In this document: piece after piece, positions 17,500 to 26,097 of the stretch
Numbering within the stretch: the first letter of the stretch is position 1
Layout of the letters: every line of letters starts with the position of its first letter
NCBI GenBank assembly: GCA_965247375.1
Contig: CBDFHU010000036.1
Coordinates: 116,822 to 180,821 of the forward strand
Reading direction: 5' to 3'
Length of the DNA stretch: 64,000 bases
Source: Arsenicibacter sp965247375
GTDB taxonomy: Bacteria > Bacteroidota > Bacteroidia > Cytophagales > Spirosomataceae
The notes under the pieces: generated by a model
What the model was told of the DNA's origin: nothing
The model's database searches: none
The model's input: only the letters and a program-made list of their open reading frames with translations
Position numbers and translations under genes: made by a program

Positions 17500-18816
17500 T
17501 CAGGTAACGGGCCGCAGCCAGTCCGGGCGTGTGGTACGGACCTTTGCTTTAAGCTCATTTAAAATGGCGTAGAGGCCGTAATAGGTACGGTTGATATAAA
17601 GTCCGTCCTGAGAGCCCCGGGCACCGTTAGCGCTGCGTAATTCATCCATTTTCGAGAGATTATCCGCAAAGGCATATACCTTCTCAAAATAAGCGTCATT
17701 GCCAAAGTCAAACTCCTCAACCGCAAACGGTTCGCCGAGCATGATGATCATCTGCCGGAATAAGTCCGAGAAAAACGCGCGTTCCTTCGGGGTGTCCGCA
17801 GGCAGGAAATACTCCAGATTATCGAAAATCTGATCCGTCAGGGCGTTGTCTTTCAGGGTATCCGGATTGATCAGCCGGAAGTAATTATCGTAATAATAGT
17901 CCGGAATCACCTTTACGCAGCCAAAGTCAATAATGCCCATGGTACCGTCGGGCCGCATCAGGAAGTTGCCCGGGTGCGGGTCTGCATGCACCTGCCGCAG
18001 CGTATGGATCTGGAAATCGTAAAAATCCCATAAAGCTTGTCCGATCCGGTTCCGGATGGCCTGAGAAGGGTTCGTTAGCAAAAAGTCCCTGAGGTGCTGC
18101 CCTTCCACCCAATCCATGGTCAGAATCCGTTTGGCAGAGTATTCGGGATAATAGCGGGCAAAAACCAGGTCCGGAATGTGGGCACAGGCGGCCGAAATAT
18201 CCATTGACCGTTTCAGTTCCAGCGCATAGTCCGTTTCTTCCAGTAGTTTCGATTCTACCTCACCCATATACCGGTCAATGTCCTTTTCGTTCAGGTTGAG
18301 GAGCCGGACGGCCAGCGGTTTGGCAATGCGCAGGTCAGAGCTGACCGAATCCGCAACACCCGGATACTGTACTTTTACGGCCAGCCGTTTGCCGTCTTTC
18401 CAGGCTTCGTGTACCTGACCGATGCTGGCGGCATTGCTGGCCTTGATATCAAACGAATCAAACAGCTCGCCGGGTGATTTGCCGAAATAGGTCCGGAAGG
18501 TTTTAACCACCAGCGGGCCGGATAGCGGCGGGGCGGAATACTGCGACATAGCAAATTTCTGGGAATAGGCCGTCGGCAGGAGTCCGCGGTCCATACTCAG
18601 CATCTGGGCCATTTTCAGCGCCGATCCCTTAAGTTCACTCAGCGCGTCGTAAATATCGGCGGCGTTATCCTTATGCAGGTCTTCCTTTGTCAGCTCCGGA
18701 TTGACCAGCTTTTTGCTGTAATGTTTGAGGTAATTACCACCAACCTTTACCCCGGCTTTAACGAACTGACCGGCCCTGGCTACTTTGGAGGTGGGAATGG
18801 ATGTTTGTGCTTTCAT
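17500..18816 (-). CDS. ABC1/UbiB-like (AarF) atypical kinase
   Basis: A 438-residue member of the ABC1/UbiB protein-kinase-like family. Features in order: the N-terminal LKGSALKMAQMLSMD block (the KxGQ motif reads KMAQ), the alanine-rich loop NAASIGQVHEA, the VAIK-like Lys in RLAVKVQYPG, the Glu helix EETDYALEL, the catalytic-loop equivalent QVHADPHPGNFL and the metal-binding IIDFG. Relatives support quinone synthesis or membrane-lipid homeostasis through ATPase activity. In a menaquinone organism the role is unclear. Its start overlaps the upstream TetR gene by four bases, so both are translated from one mRNA. Confidence 0.85.
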   Translation of the reverse strand: MKAQTSIPTSKVARAGQFVKAGVKVGGNYLKHYSKKLVNPELTKEDLHKDNAADIYDALSELKGSALKMAQMLSMDRGLLPTAYSQKFAMSQYSAPPLSGPLVVKTFRTYFGKSPGELFDSFDIKASNAASIGQVHEAWKDGKRLAVKVQYPGVADSVSSDLRIAKPLAVRLLNLNEKDIDRYMGEVESKLLEETDYALELKRSMDISAACAHIPDLVFARYYPEYSAKRILTMDWVEGQHLRDFLLTNPSQAIRNRIGQALWDFYDFQIHTLRQVHADPHPGNFLMRPDGTMGIIDFGCVKVIPDYYYDNYFRLINPDTLKDNALTDQIFDNLEYFLPADTPKERAFFSDLFRQMIIMLGEPFAVEEFDFGNDAYFEKVYAFADNLSKMDELRSANGARGSQDGLYINRTYYGLYAILNELKAKVRTTRPDWLRPVT

Positions 18817-19487
18817 CGGTTTTGGTACATAAACTTAGCCAGATCGAACAGGGAGTCAAGCGGCGAACGACCGATGAGGTCGAAGGTTGTATTGACGGCT
18901 TTTTCGATGACGGTATCGGTTTTTTCAAAGTTTTTACTGACATCACGGACCCAGAAGTCCAGAATCAGTAGCGTTTCGGCCCAGAGCGCTTTCGGATACC
19001 GGTCGGTCAGGAATGGCCGGGGCTCCACTTCGCGGCTTTCACGTCCTTCAGCCATCAGGTCACGGGCATAATCGTCGAACGCCTCGCGGAAGGGCTGTAA
19101 AGTCATTGACCGCAGGGCACTCATCCGGTGCCGTGCCGGTGCAGGGCCCGCCGTGGCAGGCTGTTCGCCGCGGATGCGGGAAAAACTATACACCACAAAG
19201 CTGCGCTGCGATTTCAGTACTTCAATCCAGGTATAGAAAAATGCCAGTAACTTTTCGCGCACCGAATAAGTTTGATAGGTCGGGTCTGACTCTACCGTCT
19301 GGCGTGCCTGATCGAATGCAGCCAGCCAGACATCCGCTTCGATAGCGTCGAAAGAAGCATAATAGGTATAAAACTCAGTTTCCGGGAGTTTAAGCTTTTT
19401 GGCGAACTGAAAGACAGAGGCTGGTTGTTTGCCGTGTTCGAGGACGTACTCCGTGTACGCCTTCCGTATTTTTTCGTTTGTTTCCAT
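18813..19487 (-). CDS. TetR-family regulator paired with the UbiB-like gene
   Basis: A 224-residue protein. Residues 1-55 look like a TetR DNA-binding domain (IRKAYTEYVLEHGKQPASVFQFAKKLKLPETEFYTYYASFDAIE), though weakly conserved; the rest is helical, matching the TetR-like C-terminal domain that co-occurs with ABC1 kinases in Bacteroidota. First gene of a two-gene operon with the UbiB-like gene (four-base overlap). This coupling suggests the regulator and kinase serve the same envelope or quinone process. The effector is unknown. Confidence 0.7.
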   Translation of the reverse strand: METNEKIRKAYTEYVLEHGKQPASVFQFAKKLKLPETEFYTYYASFDAIEADVWLAAFDQARQTVESDPTYQTYSVREKLLAFFYTWIEVLKSQRSFVVYSFSRIRGEQPATAGPAPARHRMSALRSMTLQPFREAFDDYARDLMAEGRESREVEPRPFLTDRYPKALWAETLLILDFWVRDVSKNFEKTDTVIEKAVNTTFDLIGRSPLDSLFDLAKFMYQNR

Positions 19488-19516
19488 AAATCAAGTTAAG
19501 CCAGGCGGTAACGGGA

Positions 19517-19637
19517 AATGAATAATATATAAATGAACAATGGAAAATGTATAATGGTAAATCAGAAATAATGTGTATGGCCTTTAACCGGCAGGTGACA
19601 GGCCTCATTATACATTATGAATTATTCATTATACATT
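19517..19637. repeat. AT-rich inverted-repeat element (ATGAATAAT family)
   Basis: Nested inverted repeats: AATGAATAAT (19517-19526) with ATTATTCATT (19621-19630), and AATGTATAATG (19546-19556) with CATTATACATT (19605-19615 and again 19627-19637). The same terminal word recurs in the element at 48284-48354. It lies in the divergent gap between the TetR gene and menD, so it also holds their promoters. Confidence 0.6.
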
Positions 19638-19726
19638 CTTACCTATCCATTTACATACAGGTCAACGGTCTGTTAAGTGGAAAAGTTTGCGGATTTTTGC
19701 AGAATCATTGAGACGAACCGAATCGT

Positions 19727-21457
19727 ATGCCTATACTTCAACCCATAGTAAATATGGCGGAACTGCTTTCCCGGAAAGGGATGACCGATGTCATTGTTTC
19801 GCCCGGATCGCGGTCAGCGCCGTTAACGCTGGCAGTAGCACGACACCCCGGCCTGCGGGTACGTGTTGTCCCCGATGAGCGGTCGGCAGGGTTTATTGCC
19901 CTGGGGCTGGCGCAGCAGCAAAAGCGGCCCGTCGGGGTAATCTGTACGTCAGGGAGTGCCGTGTACAATCTGGCCCCCGCCGTAGCGGAGGCGTATTTTC
20001 AGGAGATACCGTTGCTGTTGCTGACCGCTGACCGCCCGCGTGAATGGGTACACCAGCAGGACGGACAAACGATGTTCCAGACCGGAATTTTCGGCCAACA
20101 CGTTAAACGCAGTTATGAACTGCCGGCCGACTACGGGCATCCGGATGCCCGCTGGTTTATCGAACGCTCAGTGAATGAAGCGTATAACCTGACGTTACTG
20201 GATGCACCAGGACCGGTACACATTAACGTGCCGGTCAGGGAACCGTTTTATCCCGGTCCCGATGAAAGCTACCGGTCCGAACCGGTCCGGGTCATTGACC
20301 CATTACCGGCCGAAACAACGCTGAAGCCGGAAGACTGGCACCGTATCCAAAGTATCTGGGAGGACAGCGGCCGGAAGCTGATAGCCGTCGGACAATTACC
20401 GGATCATCCGGCGCTGACGGAGCTGCTGCGTAAATTAAGTGACGAGTTTCAGGTACCCGTGGTCGGGGAAATCGTCAGTAACCTGGGCCGGAACGGACAG
20501 TTTATTACCTTCGCCGATACATTTCTGGCCGTTCCGGATGATACTCTGAAACGTAGCCTGCAGCCGGATCTGCTGATTACGTTTGGGCTGTCCTTCCTGA
20601 CCCGAAACCTGAAGACGTTCCTGCGGCAGTTTCCGGCTAGCCGGCACTGGCACATTGCACCGGTTGTGGACAGGGTGACCGATCCGTTCCGGACGCTGAC
20701 CACGCAGATTCCGATGGAACCCGCCGCGTTTTTCGGCAAACTGTTCAGTGACCTTGACTACCAGCGGTTTCTGCACGGGGATGAGGAAGACGAAACAGAG
20801 GGGTATCTGGCGCAGTGGCAACTGGCCGATCGTAAGGCAGGGCGTGTCATCGGACAGTCGCTGGCGGGGGACACACTGACGGATTTCCGGGCAACCTCCC
20901 TGCTATTGGATGCCTTGCCGGTTGGTTCTGAGCTTCATCTGTCAAACAGCATGCCGGTGCGGTATGCCAGTTTGTGCGGGCTTGACGAAAAGCAGCAGAT
21001 TCAGGTCCGGGCCAATCGCGGGGTGAGCGGTATTGACGGATGCCTGAGTACGGCCGTCGGAGCCGCCTTGGGGACCGACCGGCTGGTCACGCTCCTGATC
21101 GGTGATGTGGCGTTTTTCTACGACCGCAACGGGCTCTGGAACAATTACCTGCCGGCCAACCTGCGGATTGTGCTGTTCAATAATCACGGCGGGCACATTT
21201 TCCGGATGATTGAGGGCCCCGGTCAGCAACCTGAACTGGAAGAGTTTTTCGAGGTAACCCAGCCGCTTACGGCCGAACGGACGGCTGCCGACGCAGGGAT
21301 CGGCTATCAGGTATGCACGACACTTGAAGCCGTCAAATTAGCCCTTCCGGCATTCTTTACGCCCTCGCCGGTGGCGCAGCTGATGGAAATTAAAACCGAT
21401 AAATACCGGAATCAGGAAGAATTTGCCGCCTACAAAGCTGCCGTCCGATCCATGTAA
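19727..21457 (+). CDS. menD: 2-Succinyl-5-enolpyruvyl-6-hydroxy-3-cyclohexene-1-carboxylate synthase
   Basis: Thiamine-diphosphate and Mg-dependent enzyme of menaquinone synthesis that adds 2-oxoglutarate-derived succinyl semialdehyde to isochorismate. 576 residues, the usual length. The N-terminal pyrimidine domain has VSPGSRSAPLTLA and the catalytic Glu region VVPDERSAGFIALGLAQ; CTSGSAVYNLAPAVAEA and LLLTADRPRE follow. The C-terminal diphosphate domain has LIGDVAFFYDRNGLWNN with the Asp and Asn that hold Mg. Other men genes are not in the window. Shows that the organism respires with menaquinone, in keeping with the neighbouring mqo. ATG 19727 starts directly at the conserved N-terminus. 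Confidence 0.95.
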   Translation: MPILQPIVNMAELLSRKGMTDVIVSPGSRSAPLTLAVARHPGLRVRVVPDERSAGFIALGLAQQQKRPVGVICTSGSAVYNLAPAVAEAYFQEIPLLLLTADRPREWVHQQDGQTMFQTGIFGQHVKRSYELPADYGHPDARWFIERSVNEAYNLTLLDAPGPVHINVPVREPFYPGPDESYRSEPVRVIDPLPAETTLKPEDWHRIQSIWEDSGRKLIAVGQLPDHPALTELLRKLSDEFQVPVVGEIVSNLGRNGQFITFADTFLAVPDDTLKRSLQPDLLITFGLSFLTRNLKTFLRQFPASRHWHIAPVVDRVTDPFRTLTTQIPMEPAAFFGKLFSDLDYQRFLHGDEEDETEGYLAQWQLADRKAGRVIGQSLAGDTLTDFRATSLLLDALPVGSELHLSNSMPVRYASLCGLDEKQQIQVRANRGVSGIDGCLSTAVGAALGTDRLVTLLIGDVAFFYDRNGLWNNYLPANLRIVLFNNHGGHIFRMIEGPGQQPELEEFFEVTQPLTAERTAADAGIGYQVCTTLEAVKLALPAFFTPSPVAQLMEIKTDKYRNQEEFAAYKAAVRSM

Positions 21458-21495
21458 ATTATTGGGCGGCCACGTGGGACTGCCCAATAATTTAC
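21454..21495. terminator. Strong hairpin at the menD 3' end (GC-palindrome family copy)
   Basis: A perfect 14-bp inverted repeat: GTAAATTATTGGGC (21454-21467) and GCCCAATAATTTAC (21482-21495). It includes the menD stop codon. The loop region carries GGCCACGTGGG, the core shared with the dispersed palindromes at 21518, 30207, 53198 and 59147. Confidence 0.75.
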
Positions 21496-21517
21496 CCCAC
21501 GTGAATCAATGAAAAAA

Positions 21518-21545
21518 GGGCGGCCAAGTGTGGTCGCCCGTACGG
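21518..21545. repeat. Dispersed GC-rich palindrome, copy 2
   Basis: Arms GGGCGGCCA (21518-21526) and TGGTCGCCC (21531-21539), followed by GTACGG. It is the same element type as that at 53198-53221, which has the same GTACG tail. Located in the convergent menD/mqo gap next to the hairpin at 21454, so two copies lie side by side. Confidence 0.7.
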
Positions 21546-21568
21546 GAAAAGCAATAAAGTGTGCTGAA

Positions 21569-23080
21569 TTAAACGTGCACATCCAGCCCCAGGACACTGC
21601 CCGTCCAGCTGCGGATCTGCTGCACCATTACCGGATCATCCTTGATTGATTTGCCGTAAGTCGGAATTAACTCCTGTAGTTTCTGTTGCCATGCTTCTGA
21701 TCTGAGTTGTTCCGGGAAGCAGCGTTCCAGCAAGGTAAGCATAATAGAAACGGCGGTCGATGCACCCGGAGAAGCTCCCAGAAGTGCCGCAATACTGCCA
21801 TCGGCGGCACTGACGATTTCCGTCCCGAATTCCAGAACTCCGCCTTCTTCCTCATCTTTTTTAATAACCTGTACCCGCTGCCCGGCCACTTCCAGCTCCC
21901 AGTCTTCCATCTTCGCATTAGGGAAGTATTCGCGCAGGGCGGTCAACCGGTCTTCCGGCGATTGTAACACCTGCTGGATGAGGTAGCGTGTCAGAGGGAT
22001 ATTGTGCAGACCGGCCATCAGCATCGGGGCGATATTACTCATCTGTACCGATTTCGGCAGGTCTAAATACGATCCGTTTTTAAGAAATTTGGTAGAGAAT
22101 CCGGCGTAGGGGCCGAACAGCAGTTCTTTCTGTCCGTCGATCATCCGCGTATCGAGGTGAGGGACCGACATAGGTGGTGCCCCGACGGAGGCTTTGCCGT
22201 ATACCTTGGCCTGATGTTGTTCAATGACCTCGCGGTTGGTACATTTCAGCCACTGGCCGCTGACCGGGAAACCACCGTAGCCACGGCTTTCCGGAATATC
22301 TGATTTCTCCAGTAAACGGAGGGAGCCACCTCCGGCGCCGATAAACACAAAACCGGACTGAACATCCCGCGTATTACCGCCATTCAGATTCTCGAGCCGG
22401 ATTTTCCAGCCTCCGAGCGATTTTGACCGCCAGATATCGCGGACCTCATAGCCGAAATGGATATCAACACCGTCCATCCCGGCAAGCTTGTCGAACATGA
22501 AGCGGGTCAGTGCCCCGAAATTTACGTCAGTGCCGATGTCCATGCGGTTTGCGGCAACCTGCTGGCCGGGTTCACGGCCTTCCATGACCAGCGGAATCCA
22601 TTCACGGATTACCTCCGGATCTTCGGAATACTGCATCTCAGCAAAAAGGGGAGACGCCTTCATGGCTTCATAGCGCTTGCGGAGGTAGCTGACATTCTCT
22701 TCTCCCCAGACAAAACTCATGTGCGGAATCGGGCGGATAAACTGCGGCGCGTCTTCGAGGAAGTGGCGTTGTACGAGAGAGGCCCAGAACTGCCGGGACA
22801 CTTCAAATGATTCGGCAATTTTGACGGCCTTGGAGATGTCGATTGTGCCGTCGGGTTTCTCCGGCGTATAGTTGAGTTCACAGAAAGCCGCGTGTCCGGT
22901 GCCGGCGTTATTCCAGGCGTCTGAACTTTCGGCAGCAGCCTGATCAAGCCGCTCAAAAATTGCAATGGTACTATCAGGTTGTAGTTCTTTTAACAGGACG
23001 CCGAGGGTGGCGCTCATGATTCCTGCGCCGATCAGAATGACGTCAGGACCTTTTTGTCCGGTTTTTTCGTGTTTTGGCAT
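21569..23080 (-). CDS. mqo: Malate:quinone oxidoreductase
   Basis: FAD-dependent, membrane-associated enzyme that oxidises malate to oxaloacetate and passes electrons to the quinone pool; 503 residues, normal length. The FAD-binding Rossmann motif is DVILIGAGIMSATLGVLL near residue 13. Family blocks NAGTGHAAFCELNYTP, FVWGEENVSYLRKR and GPYAGFSTKFLKNGS follow, with LLGASPGASTAVSIML near the C-terminus. Complete, expected to be active, and linked functionally to menaquinone made by MenD. It has a 10-bp inverted repeat around its probable promoter (23086-23173). Confidence 0.96.
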   Translation of the reverse strand: MPKHEKTGQKGPDVILIGAGIMSATLGVLLKELQPDSTIAIFERLDQAAAESSDAWNNAGTGHAAFCELNYTPEKPDGTIDISKAVKIAESFEVSRQFWASLVQRHFLEDAPQFIRPIPHMSFVWGEENVSYLRKRYEAMKASPLFAEMQYSEDPEVIREWIPLVMEGREPGQQVAANRMDIGTDVNFGALTRFMFDKLAGMDGVDIHFGYEVRDIWRSKSLGGWKIRLENLNGGNTRDVQSGFVFIGAGGGSLRLLEKSDIPESRGYGGFPVSGQWLKCTNREVIEQHQAKVYGKASVGAPPMSVPHLDTRMIDGQKELLFGPYAGFSTKFLKNGSYLDLPKSVQMSNIAPMLMAGLHNIPLTRYLIQQVLQSPEDRLTALREYFPNAKMEDWELEVAGQRVQVIKKDEEEGGVLEFGTEIVSAADGSIAALLGASPGASTAVSIMLTLLERCFPEQLRSEAWQQKLQELIPTYGKSIKDDPVMVQQIRSWTGSVLGLDVHV

Positions 23081-23085
23081 AATTT

Positions 23086-23173
23086 ATCAGGAGAGATTCA
23101 CTCCCAAAAGGTACACAGTATAAACAACCATAGACTATTGGAATAAGTTTAGTCTGAGTGCCCCTCTCCTGAT
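23086..23173. other. Inverted repeat flanking the mqo upstream region
   Basis: Perfect 10-bp arms ATCAGGAGAG (23086-23095) and CTCTCCTGAT (23164-23173), 68 bases apart. They enclose the space between the TPR gene stop and the mqo start. Could form a long-loop mRNA structure or be paired regulator sites; no consensus promoter is clear inside. Confidence 0.4.
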
Positions 23174-23181
23174 GATAGCCC

Positions 23182-24270
23182 TTACCGGCATTGGACTTTT
23201 GCGAGTTCCTGTGCCATCGGGTCACCGGCGGTTATACCCCGTTTCCACTGTTCACAGGCCTTATTCCGGTCGTTTTTCAGTAACCAGGCTTTCCCGGAAT
23301 AACCATATAAATGGTCAACTGACGGATCGAGTTTTCCTGCTTCGGTTAAGGCGGCAATGGCCTGGTCCGGCTGTTGTTGCCGGAGGTAATAAATCCCCAG
23401 ATTCCGGTGGGCCCAGGCATTGCCCGGGTCTTTGCGCAGCGCTTCCTGAATGACCGGCAAGGCTTCCCGGTCACGGTTAAGCATCAGCAGGCAGTACCCT
23501 TTGTTGTTGAGGTAATACGGTTGCCCGGTCCGGATGGCCAGCGCCTGATCAACCAGCAGGAGGGCTTTCTCAAATTGTCCGTTATTGGCCAGCAGCAAGG
23601 CTTTATTGTTAAGGGCTTCGGGTTGTTTGGGGTTCAGATGAAGCGCCCTGTCAAGGTCCTGTCCGGCTTGTTCGTAGGCTTTTTGCTGGTAAAAGAGGGC
23701 ACCCCGGTTGGTAAGTGCTTCGACGTTTTCCGGATCGAGCCGGATCGCCTTATCATAGGCCGCCTGTGCCTGTGCCGGATTTTTCAGCTGCATATAGGCG
23801 TCACCCAGCCGGGTCTGGTAAAAAGTTGAATCGGTATATGGTTTTTCAATGCGCTGCAAATCGGATAGTCCACGCATCGCGTGGTTTGACTCGAGCCAGA
23901 TATCAGACCGGTTAAGGTAGGCTTCCGCAAAATCCGGATCGGTATCAATGGCTTTATCGTAGTCAGCCAGCGCACCGTCGCGGTCACCGTTGCGGTATTT
24001 GGCGAGGCCCCGGTTGTTGTAGGCATCGGCAAAGTCGGATTTTTTGTCAATGGCTTCGGTATAATACCGGATGGCTTCGCGGTATTCCCGTTTCTGCAGC
24101 TGAACGTTGCCGCGCAGGAAAAATTGGGCGGCTTCTTCCTGATTGCTGTTGCTACAGGAGAACGAGCCGGTCAGAGCCGGTAAGCAGCAGGCATACAGGG
24201 CAAGCCGTCGTACGATCCGGTTAGGGATTGTGCGTTGGATGAACGATTTTTGCAGGTGTAACTGATTCAT
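23182..24270 (-). CDS. Tetratricopeptide-repeat lipoprotein
   Basis: 362 residues from ATG 24270. A longer frame to 24369 adds an implausible extension. The start has a basic, then hydrophobic signal region ending near SFSCSNSNQEE, a lipobox-like Cys. At least eight TPR units follow, each with the A-x-x-x-Y/R-A-x-x-L-D-P pattern (AIRYYTEAIDKKSDFADAYN, KAIRLDPENVEALTNRG, LHLNPKQPEALNNKALL). It is therefore an envelope-anchored protein-interaction scaffold; partner unknown. Same strand as mqo and 101 bases upstream of it, so co-transcription is possible but unproven. Confidence 0.85.
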   Translation of the reverse strand: MNQLHLQKSFIQRTIPNRIVRRLALYACCLPALTGSFSCSNSNQEEAAQFFLRGNVQLQKREYREAIRYYTEAIDKKSDFADAYNNRGLAKYRNGDRDGALADYDKAIDTDPDFAEAYLNRSDIWLESNHAMRGLSDLQRIEKPYTDSTFYQTRLGDAYMQLKNPAQAQAAYDKAIRLDPENVEALTNRGALFYQQKAYEQAGQDLDRALHLNPKQPEALNNKALLLANNGQFEKALLLVDQALAIRTGQPYYLNNKGYCLLMLNRDREALPVIQEALRKDPGNAWAHRNLGIYYLRQQQPDQAIAALTEAGKLDPSVDHLYGYSGKAWLLKNDRNKACEQWKRGITAGDPMAQELAKVQCR

Positions 24271-24383
24271 GAAACGTATCAGATTATTGTATAAACTACA
24301 CAGTACCACAGAAGGCCTGAGCCGGACACCGTTATACTGGTATAACGGCAGTACAAAGATGCAGGACAAATCCTGATTAAACG

Positions 24384-24632
24384 ATGCGATATATCAAAGA
24401 CATTCCCGATCCGAGGTTTAAAGTTGGTTTATATGCCTGGAACAATAAATACATTGTCCGGATTGAAGCCGGTATGCTCGAACAGACCTACAAGATTTCT
24501 GAAATGGATATCACGGAACCGGATGACGTACCGGCCATGCTGGATCAGCAGTTTCTGGATCAGGTCGCTGCCCAATTCGATGTCATGCAGGCCGCCTGGA
24601 GCGACGCTGCGGAACGGCAGGGGATTTTTTAG
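24384..24632 (+). CDS. Small conserved-looking hypothetical protein
   Basis: An 82-residue acidic protein beginning MRYIKDIPDPRFKVGLYAWNNKYIVRIE. Composition (IEAGMLEQTYKISEMDITEPDDV, then a helical LDQQFLDQVAAQFDVMQAAW tail) looks like a genuine compact soluble protein rather than a random frame. No signal peptide and no motif of known function. Monocistronic, divergent from the TPR gene and followed by a very strong hairpin. Confidence 0.65.
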   Translation: MRYIKDIPDPRFKVGLYAWNNKYIVRIEAGMLEQTYKISEMDITEPDDVPAMLDQQFLDQVAAQFDVMQAAWSDAAERQGIF

Positions 24633-24712
24633 TACCGGTGGCTCCGGTAGTTGTTGATGGTTGAGGCAGACATGATGCCCCGGTGTATCGGCAACTACCG
24701 GAACCACCGGTA
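24633..24712. repeat. 21-bp near-perfect inverted repeat between convergent genes
   Basis: Arms at 24633-24653 and 24692-24712 pair at 20 of 21 positions (both begin or end with TACCGGTGG / CCACCGGTA), with a 38-base loop. It starts at the base after the upstream stop codon and ends seven bases before the convergent stop. No T tract, so it is more like a mobile palindromic element or mRNA-end stabiliser than a classical terminator. Confidence 0.75.
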
Positions 24713-24718
24713 ACTGAA

Positions 24719-25633
24719 TTATAGAGTTAAAAACTGCGCCAGATAATTACGGGCCGTGAGGATAGCGGTCTGTACATCTTCCGGACTGCCTTCATAGGCT
24801 TTGTCTTCTACTTCAATACACACCGGTCCCCGGTACCGGACATCGGTCAGAGCCGCAAAGAAATCCCGCCAGCGGACATCGCCAAGGCCGGGGAGTTTCG
24901 GCGAATGGTATTCGAGCGGATTGGCCATGATCCCGACACGATCCAGTTTATCCTTGTAGAGTTTTACATCTTTGAGATGGATGTGGTGTAACCGGTCCTT
25001 GTAGGCATAAATCGGTTTGATTTCATCCATCATCTGCCAGATCATGTGGGAGGGATCGTAATTCAGCCCGAAGACACGTGAGGGAATGATCCGGAAGAGT
25101 TCGTCCCAGATGGCGGGAGTCGTTGCCAGATTTTTACCACCCGGCCACTCATCATTGGTAAACCACATCGGACAGTTTTCGATCCCGATTTTTACATTAT
25201 GGATTTCAGCCTCACGGACGATTGCCGGCCAGTGTTCGGCAAAAAGCGCCAGGTTATCGGAAACCGACAGGGAAGGATTGCGCCCGACAAAGGTGTTTAC
25301 CACCGGAATAGCCAGGGCGGCCGCTGTCCGGATGATCTTTTTGATGTGCTCCCGGTAGAATTCTGCTTTTTCCGGATCAGGGTCGAGCGGATTAGGGTAA
25401 TATCCCAGCCCGGAAATGGTTACCGGTTGTGCGGCAAGGGCTTGTTTCAGCCGTACCACATCGACGGTATCAACATCAATATGGGTTACGCCGGCATAGC
25501 GGCGTGCATCCGCATTGGATGCGGGCCAGCACATGACTTCCACGCACGAAAAGCGGTGTTCGGCCGCAAAGTTAAGGACATAATCCAGATCGTGGTCGGC
25601 CAGAATTGCGCTGACAAAGCCAAGGTTTAACAT
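24719..25633 (-). CDS. Sugar phosphate isomerase/epimerase family protein (AP-endonuclease-2 fold)
   Basis: 304 residues from ATG 25633 (MLNLGFVSAILAD); the longer frame to 25777 adds a Cys-rich, unconserved leader. A TIM barrel with the metal-ligand set of the xylose-isomerase-like family: the Glu in KIGIENCP, the Asp/His pair in LNYDPSHMIWQ, HHIHLKDVKLY, and the final Glu in PVCIEVEDKAYEG. Members isomerise or epimerise keto-sugars or inositols. Bacteroidota relatives often sit with Gfo/Idh/MocA dehydrogenases, but none is adjacent here, so the substrate is open. Confidence 0.85.
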   Translation of the reverse strand: MLNLGFVSAILADHDLDYVLNFAAEHRFSCVEVMCWPASNADARRYAGVTHIDVDTVDVVRLKQALAAQPVTISGLGYYPNPLDPDPEKAEFYREHIKKIIRTAAALAIPVVNTFVGRNPSLSVSDNLALFAEHWPAIVREAEIHNVKIGIENCPMWFTNDEWPGGKNLATTPAIWDELFRIIPSRVFGLNYDPSHMIWQMMDEIKPIYAYKDRLHHIHLKDVKLYKDKLDRVGIMANPLEYHSPKLPGLGDVRWRDFFAALTDVRYRGPVCIEVEDKAYEGSPEDVQTAILTARNYLAQFLTL

Positions 25634-25974
25634 AGAATGAAGCGTTTTTGGGTCGTTTTGTAAACAGCGATCGTTGCGGACAAAAGTACGACATACGTGC
25701 GGAATACTGTTGCCGGCCGCGGAAACACAGGTTCCTGCCGCTACTTTACAATTTGTCAGAAAAATCTGACAAATCACGGCCTGTCCGGAATAGGCGGATG
25801 ATTGTATTTTTTTAATGGAACTATAGTGCCATTAAAAGTGACATAACAACGGAAAGCGCCTGATGCAAACAGTCGTCAGGGGGGCGATGGAAAAAAGATC
25901 GGATCACCATGGGCCTGTAAAGGGCTGTTAAATGGCTATTTACGTGATTATTTCCTGTTTTGACAAAAAATCAG

Positions 25975-25982
25975 TATATTTG
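25975..25982 (+). promoter_or_regulatory. Bacteroidota -7 box for gyrA
   Basis: TATATTTG matches the Bacteroidota -7 consensus TAnnTTTG. No TTTG is found at the usual 19-base spacing; the nearest is 12 bases upstream (25959-25962). It predicts a transcript starting about 25986 with a leader of roughly 110 bases. Confidence 0.5.
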
Positions 25983-26035
25983 TATAAAGCGCCATACCCT
26001 TCCGGTTAAGTGCGTATTATTGTATAATTTCGAGA

Positions 26036-26084
26036 ATCTCCCCGCTGTAACCGTTCAGGTATGAACGGACCGGTGTCCGGAGAT
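26036..26084 (+). promoter_or_regulatory. Nested hairpin in the gyrA leader
   Basis: Outer arms ATCTCC (26036-26041) and GGAGAT (26079-26084) enclose a perfect inner hairpin CCGTTCA (26051-26057) / TGAACGG (26062-26068) with a four-base loop. It ends 13 bases before the gyrA start codon, where it could affect ribosome access. Confidence 0.45.
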
Positions 26085-26097
26085 AGTTCCTGTTTTT

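Larger units (their letters stand above)
25634..26097. other. Divergent control region upstream of gyrA
   Basis: 464 bases without ORF. They contain the gyrA -7 box (25975-25982) and a nested hairpin in the leader (26036-26084). The half next to the isomerase gene should contain its promoter, not recognised by consensus. Confidence 0.6.

Noticed and set aside
24719..25777. Longer start of the isomerase family protein
   Set aside because: The extra 48 residues are Cys-rich and unconserved; MLNLGFVSAILAD at 25633 matches the normal family N-terminus.
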